In this document: one piece after another, positions 11,496 to 25,400 of the stretch
Layout of the letters: every line of letters starts with the position of its first letter
Position numbering within the stretch: position 1 is the first letter of the stretch
Source: Pogona vitticeps
Lineage: Eukaryota; Chordata; Lepidosauria; Squamata; Agamidae
Direction of reading: 5' to 3'
Assembly: GCF_051106095.1 (NCBI RefSeq)
Contig: NC_135785.1
Span: 224,187,045-224,251,044, forward strand
Length of the DNA stretch: 64,000 nucleotides
Translations under genes and position numbers: made by a program
Notes under the pieces: generated by a model
What the model was told of the DNA's origin: nothing
The model's input: only the letters and a program-made list of their open reading frames with translations
The model's database searches: none

Positions 11496-13850
11496 CTACT
11501 CTGAACTGAGTAAGTAGCTAACATGTATGAGTTTAGTAGACGTATCATATGACTTACTTTCATCATCTGAATCGAATCCAAAGAGTGTCCGACACTTCTT
11601 TTGTGCAAGATGAAGCTGAAGTGCTTCTGAGTTACAGTAGGTGGTCAGGCATTTGCTGCATCTTAATCGCTCTGATTTGCTACCAGCTTTATCTTGCTCT
11701 GAATGGGCATCTACTTTTTCAGTCAACGTTTTTCTTCGTTTTGGCATGCTAATATACTGTTCATCAAGATAACTTGGAGGCAATGGTCTAACAAAAGGCT
11801 TTGTTAAAATTAAGCCGTATGTAGTATTTTTTGTTATCTGATTTGGTTTGGAAGGTGACTGAGAGACTGCAGAAACACTGTTTGGTGGTATGTCAGTACA
11901 GTTCTGTAAAACAGGTAGAACGGATCCATTTTCTGTCCTTATTTTGTCAGTCACTCCTTCCAAATCAGCATCCAGTGAAGCTGAAGTAGTCTGTTCCAGT
12001 TCACTATGCCCATTAACTAGTTGGTCAGTAACATTGCTATTCTCCAAATTTGGCTCAACTGCAGGTATCTTTTGGTCTATCAAAGTCATAACAGTAGCAA
12101 TGCCATCACATACATTTTCATTTCCATTCTGAATTAGATTATTTGCTTTTTTCTCACTCTGGATATAAGTCTTTGGTTCTGTAGAATCTTTTCTTGCTTT
12201 CCAAGTTGGAACTGGCAAGTCCATCCCAGCCTCCTGCTCATTACTGTTGCTTCCTTTTTCCTGGATGCTACACTGGGATTCCAAAGCAGGACCTGAAGCA
12301 TTATTTTCACTGATTTCTTCAGGAGAATCTGTTTTCTGTGAATAATGTTGAGCTTCATGCTCATAGAGCAAGGAAAGATCATCAAAAAGTTTACAGCATT
12401 CTGCAAAGTTACACTGAGCTTTAAACTCACTGTGACTTTTCATATGCTCTGTAAGCTCAGTGGACAGCCTAAATCTCTGATTACAGTTAAAATGTAAACA
12501 AAAATATACATTTGGATAAACATGTTGCTTTAGATGGTCAATAAAATGTTGAGAATCTAAAAACTTCCTCTGACAAAACCGACATTTCCCCTTATTCCAC
12601 TTCATTATATGCTCTTGCACCTTCAGATCAGTGGGATGAGCTTTCCGCGCATGTTTATTCAGACACCTTACTTTTTTAAACACTCGAATGCAGCCATTAG
12701 CAGGACACTTGAAGTTACCTGCTTGGTCCTGAATGTCCAAGTCATTTTGAGAGCATAATACACCATTTACTTTATGAACTGTAGGGACATCTCTATTCAG
12801 ATCACTAGCAGTTTCGGGCACCCCTTCTGTAGCTTCTGGTTCAGGAGTGTTATTTGAACAGTTACCACTTTTACCATTTTCAAAAACACTATCGTGGTCA
12901 CTAACGTGATTTTCAGTTACAGCCAAGGTGACTTCAGAAGTCTGTTTCTCCTGATCAGTATTTGGAATGGCGACCTCTATTTTGTCATCTTTAGAGGACT
13001 CAGAGTTCCCATTTTGTAAAGAGACATCTGTATCTGAATAATTTATCTTATTTATATCAAGGGGTTCCTGATTATGACAAGAAACAGCAAGATGATGCCT
13101 TGTCATCTTCTTGATGTGGTTCTTCAAGTGCTTAAGCATTACTCCTTTTTGCCTGAATCTCCTGTGACACATAACACATGAAAAACTGCCTTTTTTCTGA
13201 TGAGCCTGTGCATGCCTCACAATGTGACCACCAAGAAATTCCCTGTTACATAACACACAACGGTGCCTTGGTACATTGTGATCGACTTTAGACAAACCAA
13301 GAGCTACATGGTTCTTTTTGGAATTACCATGACATTTCAACTGTGCTCCAGAAGCCTCTTCATGGTCTAACTCTCCATTATTTATATCGGCCACACAGGC
13401 TTGATCTCCACGCAATGCTTGACGAGTCTTTGGTGCATTCAAACCATGCTCCAGTGTACTTGCATTCAACTCAACTGATGCTTTTTCTCTTAGCAGTGCT
13501 AAACAGTTCTCCTTGATCATCAAGAAATTCCAGAATTCAGGATCAAAAAACAACCCCTTTTTCAAAATGGGAAGCAACTCAAATCGCACACGGTTCTGCA
13601 CAGAACTGGTTTGTTCATTGTACTCTTCATCTGCATGTTTGTATAGATTTTCAACAGTATAATATGACTCCAAAGTGCACTCAAGAAAAAAGATAGAAAG
13701 AGCACATGTTCTGACAATCTCCAGGTCATTTGGCAAAAAGTGAGCAATGGTTTTGTATATCAAACATTTCATTTTTGGATCATCACGAAGATCTAGCTGG
13801 AGAGCACTTCCACAAATCTCAACACAAATCTGCAGGCCTTCCTTGCCAAC
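11496..13850 (-). CDS. ZNF654: ZNF654 coding exon 8, large terminal exon with all zinc fingers
   Basis: It opens VGKEGLQICVEICGSALQLD after the acceptor CCCATAG and continues open for 784 codons. It holds all C2H2 fingers, an acidic and serine-rich linker between the second and third fingers, and the conserved motif KPFVRPLPPSYLDEQYISMP near the C-terminus. The sequence FGFDSDDE is where I recall the human protein ending or nearly so. Here the frame runs on for 20 more residues, and a consensus donor (GATGAAA|GTAAGTC, exon end 11558) sits exactly at that point. The stop at 11496 may therefore belong to a retained-intron form. Confidence 0.9.
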   Translation of the reverse strand, partial: VGKEGLQICVEICGSALQLDLRDDPKMKCLIYKTIAHFLPNDLEIVRTCALSIFFLECTLESYYTVENLYKHADEEYNEQTSSVQNRVRFELLPILKKGLFFDPEFWNFLMIKENCLALLREKASVELNASTLEHGLNAPKTRQALRGDQACVADINNGELDHEEASGAQLKCHGNSKKNHVALGLSKVDHNVPRHRCVLCNREFLGGHIVRHAQAHQKKGSFSCVMCHRRFRQKGVMLKHLKNHIKKMTRHHLAVSCHNQEPLDINKINYSDTDVSLQNGNSESSKDDKIEVAIPNTDQEKQTSEVTLAVTENHVSDHDSVFENGKSGNCSNNTPEPEATEGVPETASDLNRDVPTVHKVNGVLCSQNDLDIQDQAGNFKCPANGCIRVFKKVRCLNKHARKAHPTDLKVQEHIMKWNKGKCRFCQRKFLDSQHFIDHLKQHVYPNVYFCLHFNCNQRFRLSTELTEHMKSHSEFKAQCNFAECCKLFDDLSLLYEHEAQHYSQKTDSPEEISENNASGPALESQCSIQEKGSNSNEQEAGMDLPVPTWKARKDSTEPKTYIQSEKKANNLIQNGNENVCDGIATVMTLIDQKIPAVEPNLENSNVTDQLVNGHSELEQTTSASLDADLEGVTDKIRTENGSVLPVLQNCTDIPPNSVSAVSQSPSKPNQITKNTTYGLILTKPFVRPLPPSYLDEQYISMPKRRKTLTEKVDAHSEQDKAGSKSERLRCSKCLTTYCNSEALQLHLAQKKCRTLFGFDSDDESKSYDTSTKLIHVSYLLSSE

Positions 13851-16800
13851 CTATGGGAAAGAAATAACTGTTCTGTCAATACATTTAAGGCCAGAAATTA
13901 AAGATATTGTTTAGTTAAATGAAAACCTTTAGCATCTTTTTCTTAATCAGTCACAAAGCACTTGGAGAAAATCTGTAACTCTGGGACACAGAACATGGTC
14001 CTGTATGCTTTGAAAAAAAATCTGTTGTTCTTCTATTTCAATGATTAAAAAAAGCTTGGGGTGAGGAGAGGGAAAGAAGGAAATGTACTCACTCTGTGCT
14101 AGTATTTCAGACAAAAAACAAAAGAAGAAAATATTGTGGCACCTTAATGACTAATTGCTACATTTTAATGTGTGCTTCCATGGACAAGTTCTCTTCCTTA
14201 GAGGTAGAAACAGACTTGTCTATCAAAGATCACATTAAAATGTAGCAATTTGTCTTTAAAGTGCCACAATGTTTTTGTCTTATTTCTTCTGTTTTTGACT
14301 GATATTCCAGGATTCAGAAGGTGCCAAACCTCAGAAGGGCATATCTACCCTGTTGCTGTAATTATGTGGCCCTCTAGGTATCTCATCTGGAGGAAAATTT
14401 GACCTACAAAATGGTAAATTGCATCCCAGAAGCTTTGGGGGGGGGGCACAAAATGTTATTCAGGCCCTTTTCACCCTTCCAGATCAATTTTAGGTTGAGA
14501 GGGGGAGACGTCTCCAGATAGTAAACTGTTCCCTCCCCAATATTAGGGGTATCACTGTTCATTTTGTAGGCCAACCTGTTTGCCAGAATGTAGTAAAATA
14601 GAGAAGAAATGGGAGGGTGGGAGGGGGAAAAATAACTTTGCCCACAGCCCACACACTGACCAGGTCTGCTGTATGCCACAGCAATGTAGACCTACGGATA
14701 AATAATGCTGCAGGAGAAATTTTAAAATACATACCGTATTTTTCGCTCCATAAGACATACTTCCCTCCCCCAAAAAATGGGGTGAAAAGTGTGTGCATCT
14801 TATGAAGTGAATATACTTCTGCAAGGGCCCCCTCCGATGTTGGGGGAAAGCCCTTGGAGACCTCCTGGGGGTTGGAGCACAGTGGAGGGGGACCTCGGGG
14901 GGAGGGGTCCAAGCCATCAGAGACCTCCTGGGGGTTCCCCGCCACCGCAATCTGATCCCCAGGAGGTCTCCAGACCTCCGAAGGCAAAAAGGCAGGGGGA
15001 AAGGGTGGGAAATTTGAATTTCCCGCCCTTTCCCCCTGCCTTTTTGCCTTCAGAGGTCTCAAAGGGCTTCCTCCGATGTTGGGGGGGGAAGCCCTTGAAG
15101 CCCTCTGAAGGCGCCAATCGCCGCCATGGGAACCCCCAGGGAGGTCTCCCAGGGCTTCCCCGACCTCCTGGTGGTCCCGCGCTGCCACGAAGGCAGAAAG
15201 GCAGGGGAAAGGGTGGGAAATTCGAATCTCCCATTTTCCCTGCCTTTTTGCCTTCGATGTACCATATTTTTCGCTCCATAATTAGCTGTGACTTATCGTC
15301 AGGTGTGTCTTATGAGCGAAAAATACAGTATTCACTATCAATGCAACATACATTAAACCCAGAAGAACTAGACATGCTGGATCCAGACTTAGCTCCATTT
15401 GATATAAGGGAAAAGTGACTACTCCTTTCTCTCTGTATAGTCTTATGCTCTCTGAAAACCCCCTCTGGAGGTTTGAAGGATCTTCACAACATTGTGGGAG
15501 ATGATGGGGTTTCAGGTGAAAGGGGAATCTGCAAACAATCTCCCCAGGATGGTGTTGGCAACTGCATGTTCTATAAACATCAAATTTCTGTTATTGCTGT
15601 TTTGTAGATTGATACTAATGATCCTCTTTTTGAACAACTACGCTTTAATAATAATCCTTTGAAAAATCCAAAGTGCTCTAAAGTTTTCAACTAGCAAATG
15701 TAAATAAAACATAGTGGAGGAACTGTACATTTGAATTAATTAATTAATACCAACAAACATTATCTCATGACATTTAAAATTCAATGTTCCATTATGAACC
15801 ACAGAAATAATATAATTGAAAATTTAAAAGAGCATTACTTACTTCATCCCTAATAACCTTCATGAAAGGGAAAATAACCCTTATGTTTGTAGCTATCCTT
15901 AGAAGGTGGTAGCACTGATCTACAAATACTTGCATTGATGGATTAGATTTAAGTTGCAGTTTACTCCAAATAAAGATCAGCTCCCTGTAAAACATACAAT
16001 AATTTATCAGTATGAAGTTCACATGGTATACTTGTAAGTAGTTCATTTATATGTGTCAAAATGATAAAGTTATTATGCTAACAATCTAAATGCACATGAT
16101 ATTCTGCTTATAATACACTCTGGTGTATGTAATGTATAAAAATAGAAAGTAGAGATTTAACTATTTCCCATAATGCCAGCAGAATCTATACAGAAAGTCT
16201 ACTTCTGAGGTTACTTCAGCATCATAAAGTACAACCTTCTTGTTTAAATTTCATTGTTCCAGGATTTGCTTATGACAGCACAAGTTCCAACACACTGAAG
16301 TTACTATAAAGACCAGAAACTGATAACTGCAAAATATTTTTCTTAAAGTTGAGTCTCCAAATTAAGCCGCTTCAACTCTTATTCAAGGAAGAATTCTAGT
16401 TTCCAACTAGAACGTAAAAGAAACTATTTCCTGGAACCAGAAGCAAACATAAGTTGTTGTATATACGAAGGTAAAATATTACTTATATTTGACTTTCATT
16501 AACAAAGGTTTTTGTAGATAGTGCAAATACAGTAAAACGGTACAATGCAGGAAATATTCAACTGACAGTGATCCAGAAAAGAAAAGGGAAATACATCAAT
16601 CATCAGTTAGAACAGCAGTCCCCAACCTTTTTGGGGCCGCGGACCAGCTGGGGGGAGCGAGCTCCATGCACGGGGAGGCGGGGCACCCTCGCACGAGCGT
16701 GACATGCCCACCGTGTGAACATGACACGCCCTCCACGTGCATGCAAGGGGGGTGGAGATCTATATCCGCGGCCCAGTTTGGCAAGCCCACGGACTGGTAT

Positions 16801-19347
16801 CGGGCCGCAGACTGGGAGTGAGAAGATGAAAAGACTGACCTTTTATAGTTACAGAAATAAAATATGCATCTACTTTTTGAAACCATAGGCACCTGAAATT
16901 TGCAATTATTACTAATTATTAAAAAGTAATATCAGAAGAAAGCATTTACCAGATGCAATACATCTCTCCTTTTTTGAGCTGTGGAATAAGGAATGATTCA
17001 CAAAGATATAAAGCTAAGGCAGTCTTCCCTTCTTTTGAAATGTTGCAGATGATTTCAATGCCATTCTTGCAATCAGTTTTCAGCAAATGCTATACAATCA
17101 AAATAAGATCAATTTAGGCAAGTGGAGTAATAGAAAACTAACTGCATAACAGTAACTGGAATTCTCTACTGTTACTAGCGTTTATTGCTGTAAAACATAA
17201 GGAGAAGAATTACACAGAAAATTACAATGAATACCTTAATTGGCAAGTTTTTACACACAGCTTATGTGAACATGACATGCAGCCTATTTCATTACTTGAT
17301 TTTGACAAATGTTCTGCAAATATCCCCAGTAATTATACAGAGCAATTTAAAAAACCTTATTAGTTCTACATACAGGCCAGCTATCAACGTTGAGAAAATT
17401 CAGTGTATTAAACTTAAACTTTCACTACATGTGTTTGGCTTAATTCAGTCCTATATAAAATTGAATTGCTGCCCAAATAGCTTAACAGGAGAGTCTCTGG
17501 AAAATTCAAGTTTCTTGAAAAATTTGGTTAATTCAAATTCTAGACAGATAATATTTCATCAAATAGTTAGGAACACCATTCATTTATTCATTCACTCACT
17601 CACTCATTCACTCTACATATGCCCCATAGTCCAAAACACTCTCTGGGCAGTTCAAGCATACAAACAATAGAGAATACTACAGATACATATAATTAAACAA
17701 ATTAATTTCATGGGTCTTTCATGCAAGGAAGTGTTTTCTAAAATAACAACAACATGGCTCTTTTTCTGCATTATCTATTAAAAGTTAAAAATCTGCCATT
17801 TCCTTTATCCACAAACAAAACAAACTACACTGTTAAACAAGACATTGAAACTGACAAACAATACCTCTTGAAACAGTTGGTCTTCCACTGGTGACATATA
17901 AAGACACGTGAAAAATGCTTGATGGAAGTAAAGGTCTTTACTAATATCAGGATGATTCATACAAGATTTGATAAGAGCCATTGCCTCTGGGATGCGCTCA
18001 CAGGCAATAAGGTATCTGGCACGTAATTCAAAGAACAGTGGGTTTTCAGAGCTTAGATATTTGTTAACTGGTAAGACAAAAAGACAAATAATAAAATTAC
18101 AAAAAATAAATAAATTGCAGTATAGGTAAAACAACAACTATTTATAACACAGCATGAAAAAAGTTCTTTTTAAAGAAAGTAAAGTAATAAAATTTCAGTG
18201 GGTTCACATTTGTAAAAATTATTGGAGGTAACAAAATACGGTCACCATTAAGACCAGGGCTTGTATTCCAGTTGTTTCAGATAAAGGTAAAGGTAAAAGT
18301 TCTCCTTGACATTTAGTCCAGTTGTGTCTGATGCTAGGGCGCGGTGCTCACCCCCATCTCCAAGCCATAGAGCCAGCGTTTGTCCATAGACAGTTTCCGT
18401 GGTCACATGGCCAGCGTGACTAGACACGGAACGCCGTTACCTTCCCACAGTGGTGGTACCTATTTATCTACTCGCATTTACATGCTTTCAAACTGCTAGG
18501 CTGGCAGGTTTATGTTCCAGATATTTGCATACAAATTTGCACAGTAACAGTATATAGCACTTGACCTGGTATTAAATTCCCTCTTATTAACTCAGTGCTA
18601 CTGATTGTTATGAAAACTATAAGCCCTTCAGGTAGAAAGTTTTTGCAGCATTCTTCAGCATGTCTGCATTTCAAACTTCCATGCAAGGACCTGATGATCC
18701 AACCTGAGCAACATGAAGCAGGAAGCACAAAGAGTTGGTCTTTAAATGTTCTGTCCCCTTCAGGGAAACAAATCTAAATGTGATAACTGGCCACTAGGGC
18801 AGGACTCCTGTATTTAAATCAATGTTTACATCATCCATAGACCTTTTTTAAATATTGAAGCCTTTTTAGTGCTCTGCTTTATTCAGCTATCATTACTGTC
18901 AGTGAATGTATGGTTTTACTGTGATTTTATGTGATAGGTACCTCAGAAATATTGATAGTGAAATACGAAGACATTGTTATGAAAATTCCTACATAAATAA
19001 AGCTGCTGTTCCCAATCTAAAGCCAGTAGCAGGCAAACTTGTTAACCTGCAAATGAGTCCACAAGAAACAATGAAGACATCTGACAGTGCAAAACAAGTG
19101 ACTGCATTAGTATTTGCAACATTTATGGTAAAGGACTGGATACCTATCTCCTGAGAAATTGGCTTTGCTTTAAGAACAGCTTGTAAAACAGGATCTTCCC
19201 AAGGTCCTCCATCTCTGATAATTCGAGTTACCAGCTCCAAGTTAATATTTCTGTATCTGCTCAAGAGGTTCTGGCATTCCTAAAAAAATGAATGAATATT
19301 AAAGCAGACAGAACTTTCTGTTTGCACTTTCATAAAAAGTGTCTCTC

Positions 19348-19435
<88 letters not shown>

Positions 19436-22400
19436 TAGATAGACAGATAGATAGATAGATAGATAGATAACACACAACACACACACACAGGGTAATATAC
19501 TTAAATATTTAAGTCTTGTCTATATCGTATGTGCAATTAAAGATACTGCATGTGAAAAGCATGCTGAAAAACTATACTTTAGCAGTGATGGCCAATTCAA
19601 GGGTCTATTGCACCCACTGTATCTCAACTGAAAGACATATTGGTCAGATGGAAGAGAAGTCAAAAGTGCTAGCCAACCAGCTCTTACATTACCCTCTTTA
19701 ATGTCATTTCATTGCATTTCTCAAGCATTCCCTCAGAGAATGACAGAAAAAATACCCCAGAGAATTCCGTAATATCCTCTCATTCTGTCAACAAGGTGCT
19801 GCTAGTTCAAGAACTGACTTGCTGGGAGGCAAACCAAAAACAACTGTGTTCTCAGCAGGGAAGAAGACTGCAGAAAAAAGTCTAAGGTAAAGGTAAAGGT
19901 TCCCCTTGACAATTTTTGTCCAGTCGTGTTCGACTCTAGGGGGCGGTGCTCATCCCCGTTTCCAAGCCATGGAGCCAGCGTTTGTCCGAAGACAATCTTC
20001 CGTGGTCACATGGCCAGTGCGACTTAGACACGGAATGCCGTTACCTTCCCACTGAGGTGGTCCCTATTTATCTACTTGCATTTGCATGCTTTCGAACCGC
20101 TAGGTTGGCGGGAGCTGGGACAAGTGACGGGCGCTCACTCCATTGTGTGGATTCGATCTTACGACTGCTTGGTCTTCTGACCCTGCAGCACAGGCTTCTG
20201 CGGTTTAGCCCGCAGCGCCACCACGTCCCTCGTGGTCTAAGGGTAGCAAAAAGATGAATGACTCTCAAGTTTACCTTCTAATTGACAGACCTAATTTTAT
20301 TTAGGACTAGTAAGTAGTTTTCCAGGGAGTCAAAAGGATTCAAAATGCTGAAAAGTAGGCCATCACAATTATCTCAAAGGAAATAAAAGGCTTACTTTTT
20401 ATAAGCACACCCTAGCATGAAATATTTACAACAATCTCAAATTTAAATTTAAGTTCTTTAAAAATAGAAGTCTACTTTTTCCAATGCCAAAAAGCACTGA
20501 TAGAATGGTATCAATTACTGTGGTATTAAGGCATGAACAACAGGAGTTTACCTGGATTGAACCCAGTATGTCTTTCAAAGGATCCTCATAAAATTCATCC
20601 TTTCCAAAGAACAGCAGCAATTCAAAAAAGCTCCTAGAATCCAAAACAGTTAACAGGTTAAAATATTGGGCAAAGAATGAAAGCATATTATTTCACAAAT
20701 TGCAAACTCAGAACCTAAATGTACCCAAAGCCTCTGAAGGCTTCATATCAAACAAGTACAGGCATACCTTGGTTTACGAAATTAATGCGTCTTTCAGGAC
20801 GTTACGTAATGTGTACATTTCATAAACTGATATGTGGATTGCGCTAGGAGTGGGGGCAATGCTAGAAACCTCCAGGCGCAATGTGTCCTGGGGAAACCCT
20901 TTAGTACAGCCGGGGGGGGGGGGGTGGAGAGAAAAAAAAACGTAAACCAAGGCATTATTTTCTATGGATTTAATTTTTATTTTCTATGGATTTCGGTTCA
21001 TCAACCAAAAATTACATAAACCGACACTTTCAGAAAGCGAGGTACCGCTGTATGTTTAACTGTCCTGGAACAGAACAGAAGGGCAGTATAGAATCTAGAA
21101 TATTAGCATGATGTACTATCACTGCTACATCCCATGTGGATATGGTCTGTCACATCCTGCACCAGCGGAAACCATCTGTTTTCAAGGACAGCATCAGACC
21201 ATACACCGTCTAAACTAAAAATTATGAATTACAGAAACCTCACAAGCCTGACCATCTTATCTATCTTCTGAGAAATCTATATGTGAGGCAGGAAACATCC
21301 GTTAGAACTGGATATGGAACAACTGACTGGTTCAAAATTGGGAAAGGAGTATGACAAGACTGTATATTGTCCCCCGGCTTATTTAACTTACATACAGAAT
21401 ACATCATGTGAAAGGCTGGACTGGATGAATCCCAAGCCAGAATTAAGATTGCTGGAAGAAATATCAACAAGCTCCGATATGCAGATACCACTCAATTGGC
21501 AGAAAGTGAGGAGGACTTAGCAAACCTCTTAATGAAGGTGAAAGAGAAGAGCGCAAAAATGGTTTGAAGACCAACATTAAAAAAAAAACTAAAATCATGG
21601 CCACTGGTCCCATCACCTCCTGGCAAATAGAAGGACAAGATATTGAAGCAGTGACAGATTTTACTTTCTTGGGCTCCATGATTACTGCAAATGGTGACAG
21701 CAGCCATGAAATTGAAAGACGCCTGCTTCTTGGGAGGAAAATGATGACAAACCTAGACAACATCTTAAAAAGCAGAGACATCACCTTGCCAATAAAGGTC
21801 CACATAGTCAAAGCTAGGGTTTTTCCAGTAGTGACATATGGAAGACAGAGCTGGACCATAAAGAAGGCTGACCACCGAAGAATTGATGCTTTTGAATTGT
21901 GGTGCTTGAGAGTCCCCTGGACTGCAAAGAGAACAAATCTATCCATTTTAAAGGAAATCAACCCTGAGTTTTCACTGGAAGGACAGTTCCTGAAGCTGAG
22001 GCTCCAGTACTTTGGCCATCTCATGAGAAGAGAAGACTCCTTGGAAAAGACCCTGATGTTGGGAAAATGTGAAGGCAAGAGGAGAAAGAGGACGATAGAG
22101 GACGAGATGGCTGGACAGTGTCATCAAAGCAGCCAACATGAATTTAACCTAACTCTGGGAGGCAGTGGAAGACAGGAGGGCCTGGCATGCTGTGGTCCAT
22201 GGGGACACGACTTAATGACTAAACAACAACACCATCACAAGCCACCCAGAGTGGCCTGGTTGCCAGTTGGTGCGGGGTATAAATCCAATAAATAAATAAA
22301 TAAATGATAAACTATTGAAATGCATTCCTGACCACTGTTATAGTGATGAATCCAGTAGAACCTCTGCCGAAACCTGAATAACAAGTGAAAGGTCTGTTAC

Positions 22401-25400
22401 TACCTACCCTTATCCACCTCCTTCCCTCACTTGTCAATCAGAATTTATTCAGCTTCTCAGGATTCAGTTTCAGGTTAACTCACCCACAGAGAGCTCCCAT
22501 CATGGACAGACCTGATGTACAAACAGGTACATCAACCAAGAAAGTCATCAAATTGTGTGCATGAAGCTGTAATGTCAACTGTTACTTTCAACAGTCTACA
22601 ATTTTTGGCTGGCCAGAATTTACTGCCAGAAACCCACCCCGCTCAACCAGACAAGTCAATATTATTAATTCTTCTTAAATACTTGAATAATTTACTGTTT
22701 TTAGCTTTTAATATTGCATTTTTAATTATGTAAGCCACCCTGGGTCCTTTTTAGGAGAGAAGCAGGGTAAAAATGTTTTAAATAAAATAAAATAAAATGT
22801 TGTTTCTTGAAGAATATTTTCTTTAGCACTTTCACACTGCTGTGTTCAATTCACTCCAATATTCTTGCTTCAGAGAAGCAGAGATGGAGTGGCCAGCTTG
22901 ACTTTGCATGGCAAGGATCTTCAAGAAGGCCTTTGCTGTGCAGCCACCAAACAACCACATGCCTTCTTCATTCTTCAAGGCTGGGGAACTGGCAAGGATT
23001 ATTTCACTAATGCTAGGCTTCAAAGTTGGAAGGCAGGCAAGATGACACCACACTCGCCATGGGAAGTGTAAGTGTGAATGCCTGATTATCAGGAAAGCTG
23101 GATAAGGACCAGTAACACCTGAAGTAGGTTTCTACAATCTGGTGCCCTTCTGAAGTGCTGGACTGTAACTTACTGCAGGGAGAGGAGAGAAAGAGAGTCT
23201 TGTTGCAAAAGCAGAATTGTTGGCTCTCACCCACCAGAATTTCAATTTGCCCTTAAGAAAGTTGATTATCCTGGTTAGCAATTAGCCAAGTATCTCCTAA
23301 CAAGCCTTCAATGCTACAGCAACCTGCAGTCATTCAACTTGCAGTCATTCAGTTCCCTCAAGCACATACTCCTACTACTGTTGATAGCTGCTGACATTTA
23401 TCTAAAGTAGACAAGACTGAACTTCCAATATTCCAAAACAAAATCAAACTGAACAAACCAATTGTCTAGAAACATGGCAAATGTGAAACAAAGTAGTAAA
23501 ATGAAACTTATTCAAAAATACCTTTATTGTACAGATTTGTTCAAGTGAACTTGCTGTTTAATTTAAAACAAGCAATCTTAAGTCCACAGGAAAAACGAAC
23601 AGATGGAAATTGATGAGAAATGCCACCTATAAATATATATGCCCATCCAAGTATTACATGCAAGTGACTCAGATATACGCAGTTACAACCTGCTGCATGG
23701 CTAACAGCTAGCACATCAAAGAAGCTTTTCAGATAAGTGGGAAAGAACAGCACACATTAGTTTCTTACCAGTGTTTAATTTGTGTAAAAAATAAATAAAC
23801 TAAAACTGTTCTAAAAGTGATTGTCATGATCAAAATTTACCCAGAAATCAAACTATTGGAGAAACAAAAGTTACTTACAAAGCTAGGCTACTCAACACAT
23901 ACTGTACATGTTCACATTCAGCTGGAAATGATGCACATGCAGATGTGAAACAACAGAGTGCTGTTTGAAGCACCTGAAGCTGTGGCAGAGGAACCTGCCA
24001 TCTTCCAGCATAGTCTTCAACAACCTATTTGAAAACAAAACAAAACAAAAAATTAGATTTTCCTAGAGAAACACAGGAGTAAAAATAATCTCAACAAGTT
24101 CACAACCATGAAAATTAGCACTGGAACAATTTTGTGAAGGTGGGTAGATAAAAATTGCAAAGGACAAACTACCAACACAGCTTACAAAACCTGAGGCAAA
24201 ACAAGCACATGGATGAACAAGAAACAGATATAGACTGCCAGGTAATTAATGCACAAGTTTGTATGTACACAAAGACTTGAAAGAAAACATATGGAATATG
24301 TAATAATCACACAGCTCTGGTACTCTGAGCCCCAACAATCATCATTCTTATGACTTTCTGAACTTTCATGAATGTCCAAGGCCAATGGTAAGTGGGAGCT
24401 ATTGTATTAAGATGTTTTCAACAATATTTTAACAGATGCATACACATAGCACCACATATTGCTCAACCTGACCATAGCTCCCCCATACCTAATAATAAAC
24501 ATAGAGCAAAGGAAGGAAGATAAAGACTAAATCATGGGTGAGGGAACAGGAAAGAAAAGTATATATGAGAGGTAAGGTAAAGGTTCCCCTTGACAGTTTG
24601 TCCAGTCGTGTCCAACTCTAGGGGGCGGTGCTCATCTATGTTTCCAACCAACAGAGCTAGCGTTTGCCAGAAGACAATCTTCCATAGTCATGTGGCCAGC
24701 ACGACTAGACACGGAATGCCATTACCTTCCCACCGTGCTAGTACCTATTTATCTACTTGCATTTTGCAAAAACCAACAGGAAGATGGAAGCTTCAGTACT
24801 TCAGTCTAAGGATTTCCAAATCAGGAAATTGTATTCAAAATCTTATTTTTCTCTATAAGGATAAAATCAGTTACTAAAACCTCTGAGAAGTAGGTATATA
24901 TTGGAGGACTCTCACTGTCTTGACAGGAAAAGGGAATAAAGGTGTAAATAGGCATTTAGTTAACAAGCACCTCTTACAGTTATCCTCAATTAAGACTGAA
25001 AGACTAATGAAATCTAACTTGCAATGAAGGAGATCAACCCAAATCTGAATAGTGAAGAGGTGACAGACATAAGCCATTTTAAAGGGAATGTCCGTTAACA
25101 TATCCTAGTTTCACAATGCAACACTCTTCTCCATTCAGAGGAACACCCAAAGTTTTGATGGCAATTGGAGACTAACCACCTAGTGCAGTGGTCCCCAATC
25201 TTAGTCCCCAGGTGCTCTTGGAAAGAGCATGGACAGAGTTCCTACTCCAGTCCTCTGAAGATGCCGGCCACAGAGACTGGTGACACGTCAGGAAGAACAA
25301 CCTTCAGAACACGACCAAAGAGCTCAAAAAACCCACAACAATCATCAGATCCTGGCTGTGAAAGCCTTCGAGAACACATTATAAGGACAGATCTTGAAGC

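Noticed and set aside
14559-15418. Paired 209-codon frames on both strands
   Set aside because: They lie over a GC-rich, self-complementary MITE; both are products of base composition.
17227-17670. 147-codon plus-strand frame
   Set aside because: It lies in a ZNF654 intron, antisense to the gene, with no domain, and it ends in a retroposon tail.
19280-19486. Cysteine/leucine/serine/valine repeat frames
   Set aside because: They are translations of the (GACA)n/(GATA)n microsatellite on the minus strand.
21564-22295. 243-codon open frame as a possible host gene
   Set aside because: The translation is plainly BovB reverse transcriptase C-terminus, so it belongs to a LINE.
25192-25245. Possible hAT end (CAGTGGTCCCCAATC)
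   Set aside because: Only one end of about 15 bp is present, with no partner or target duplication, too little to call an element.
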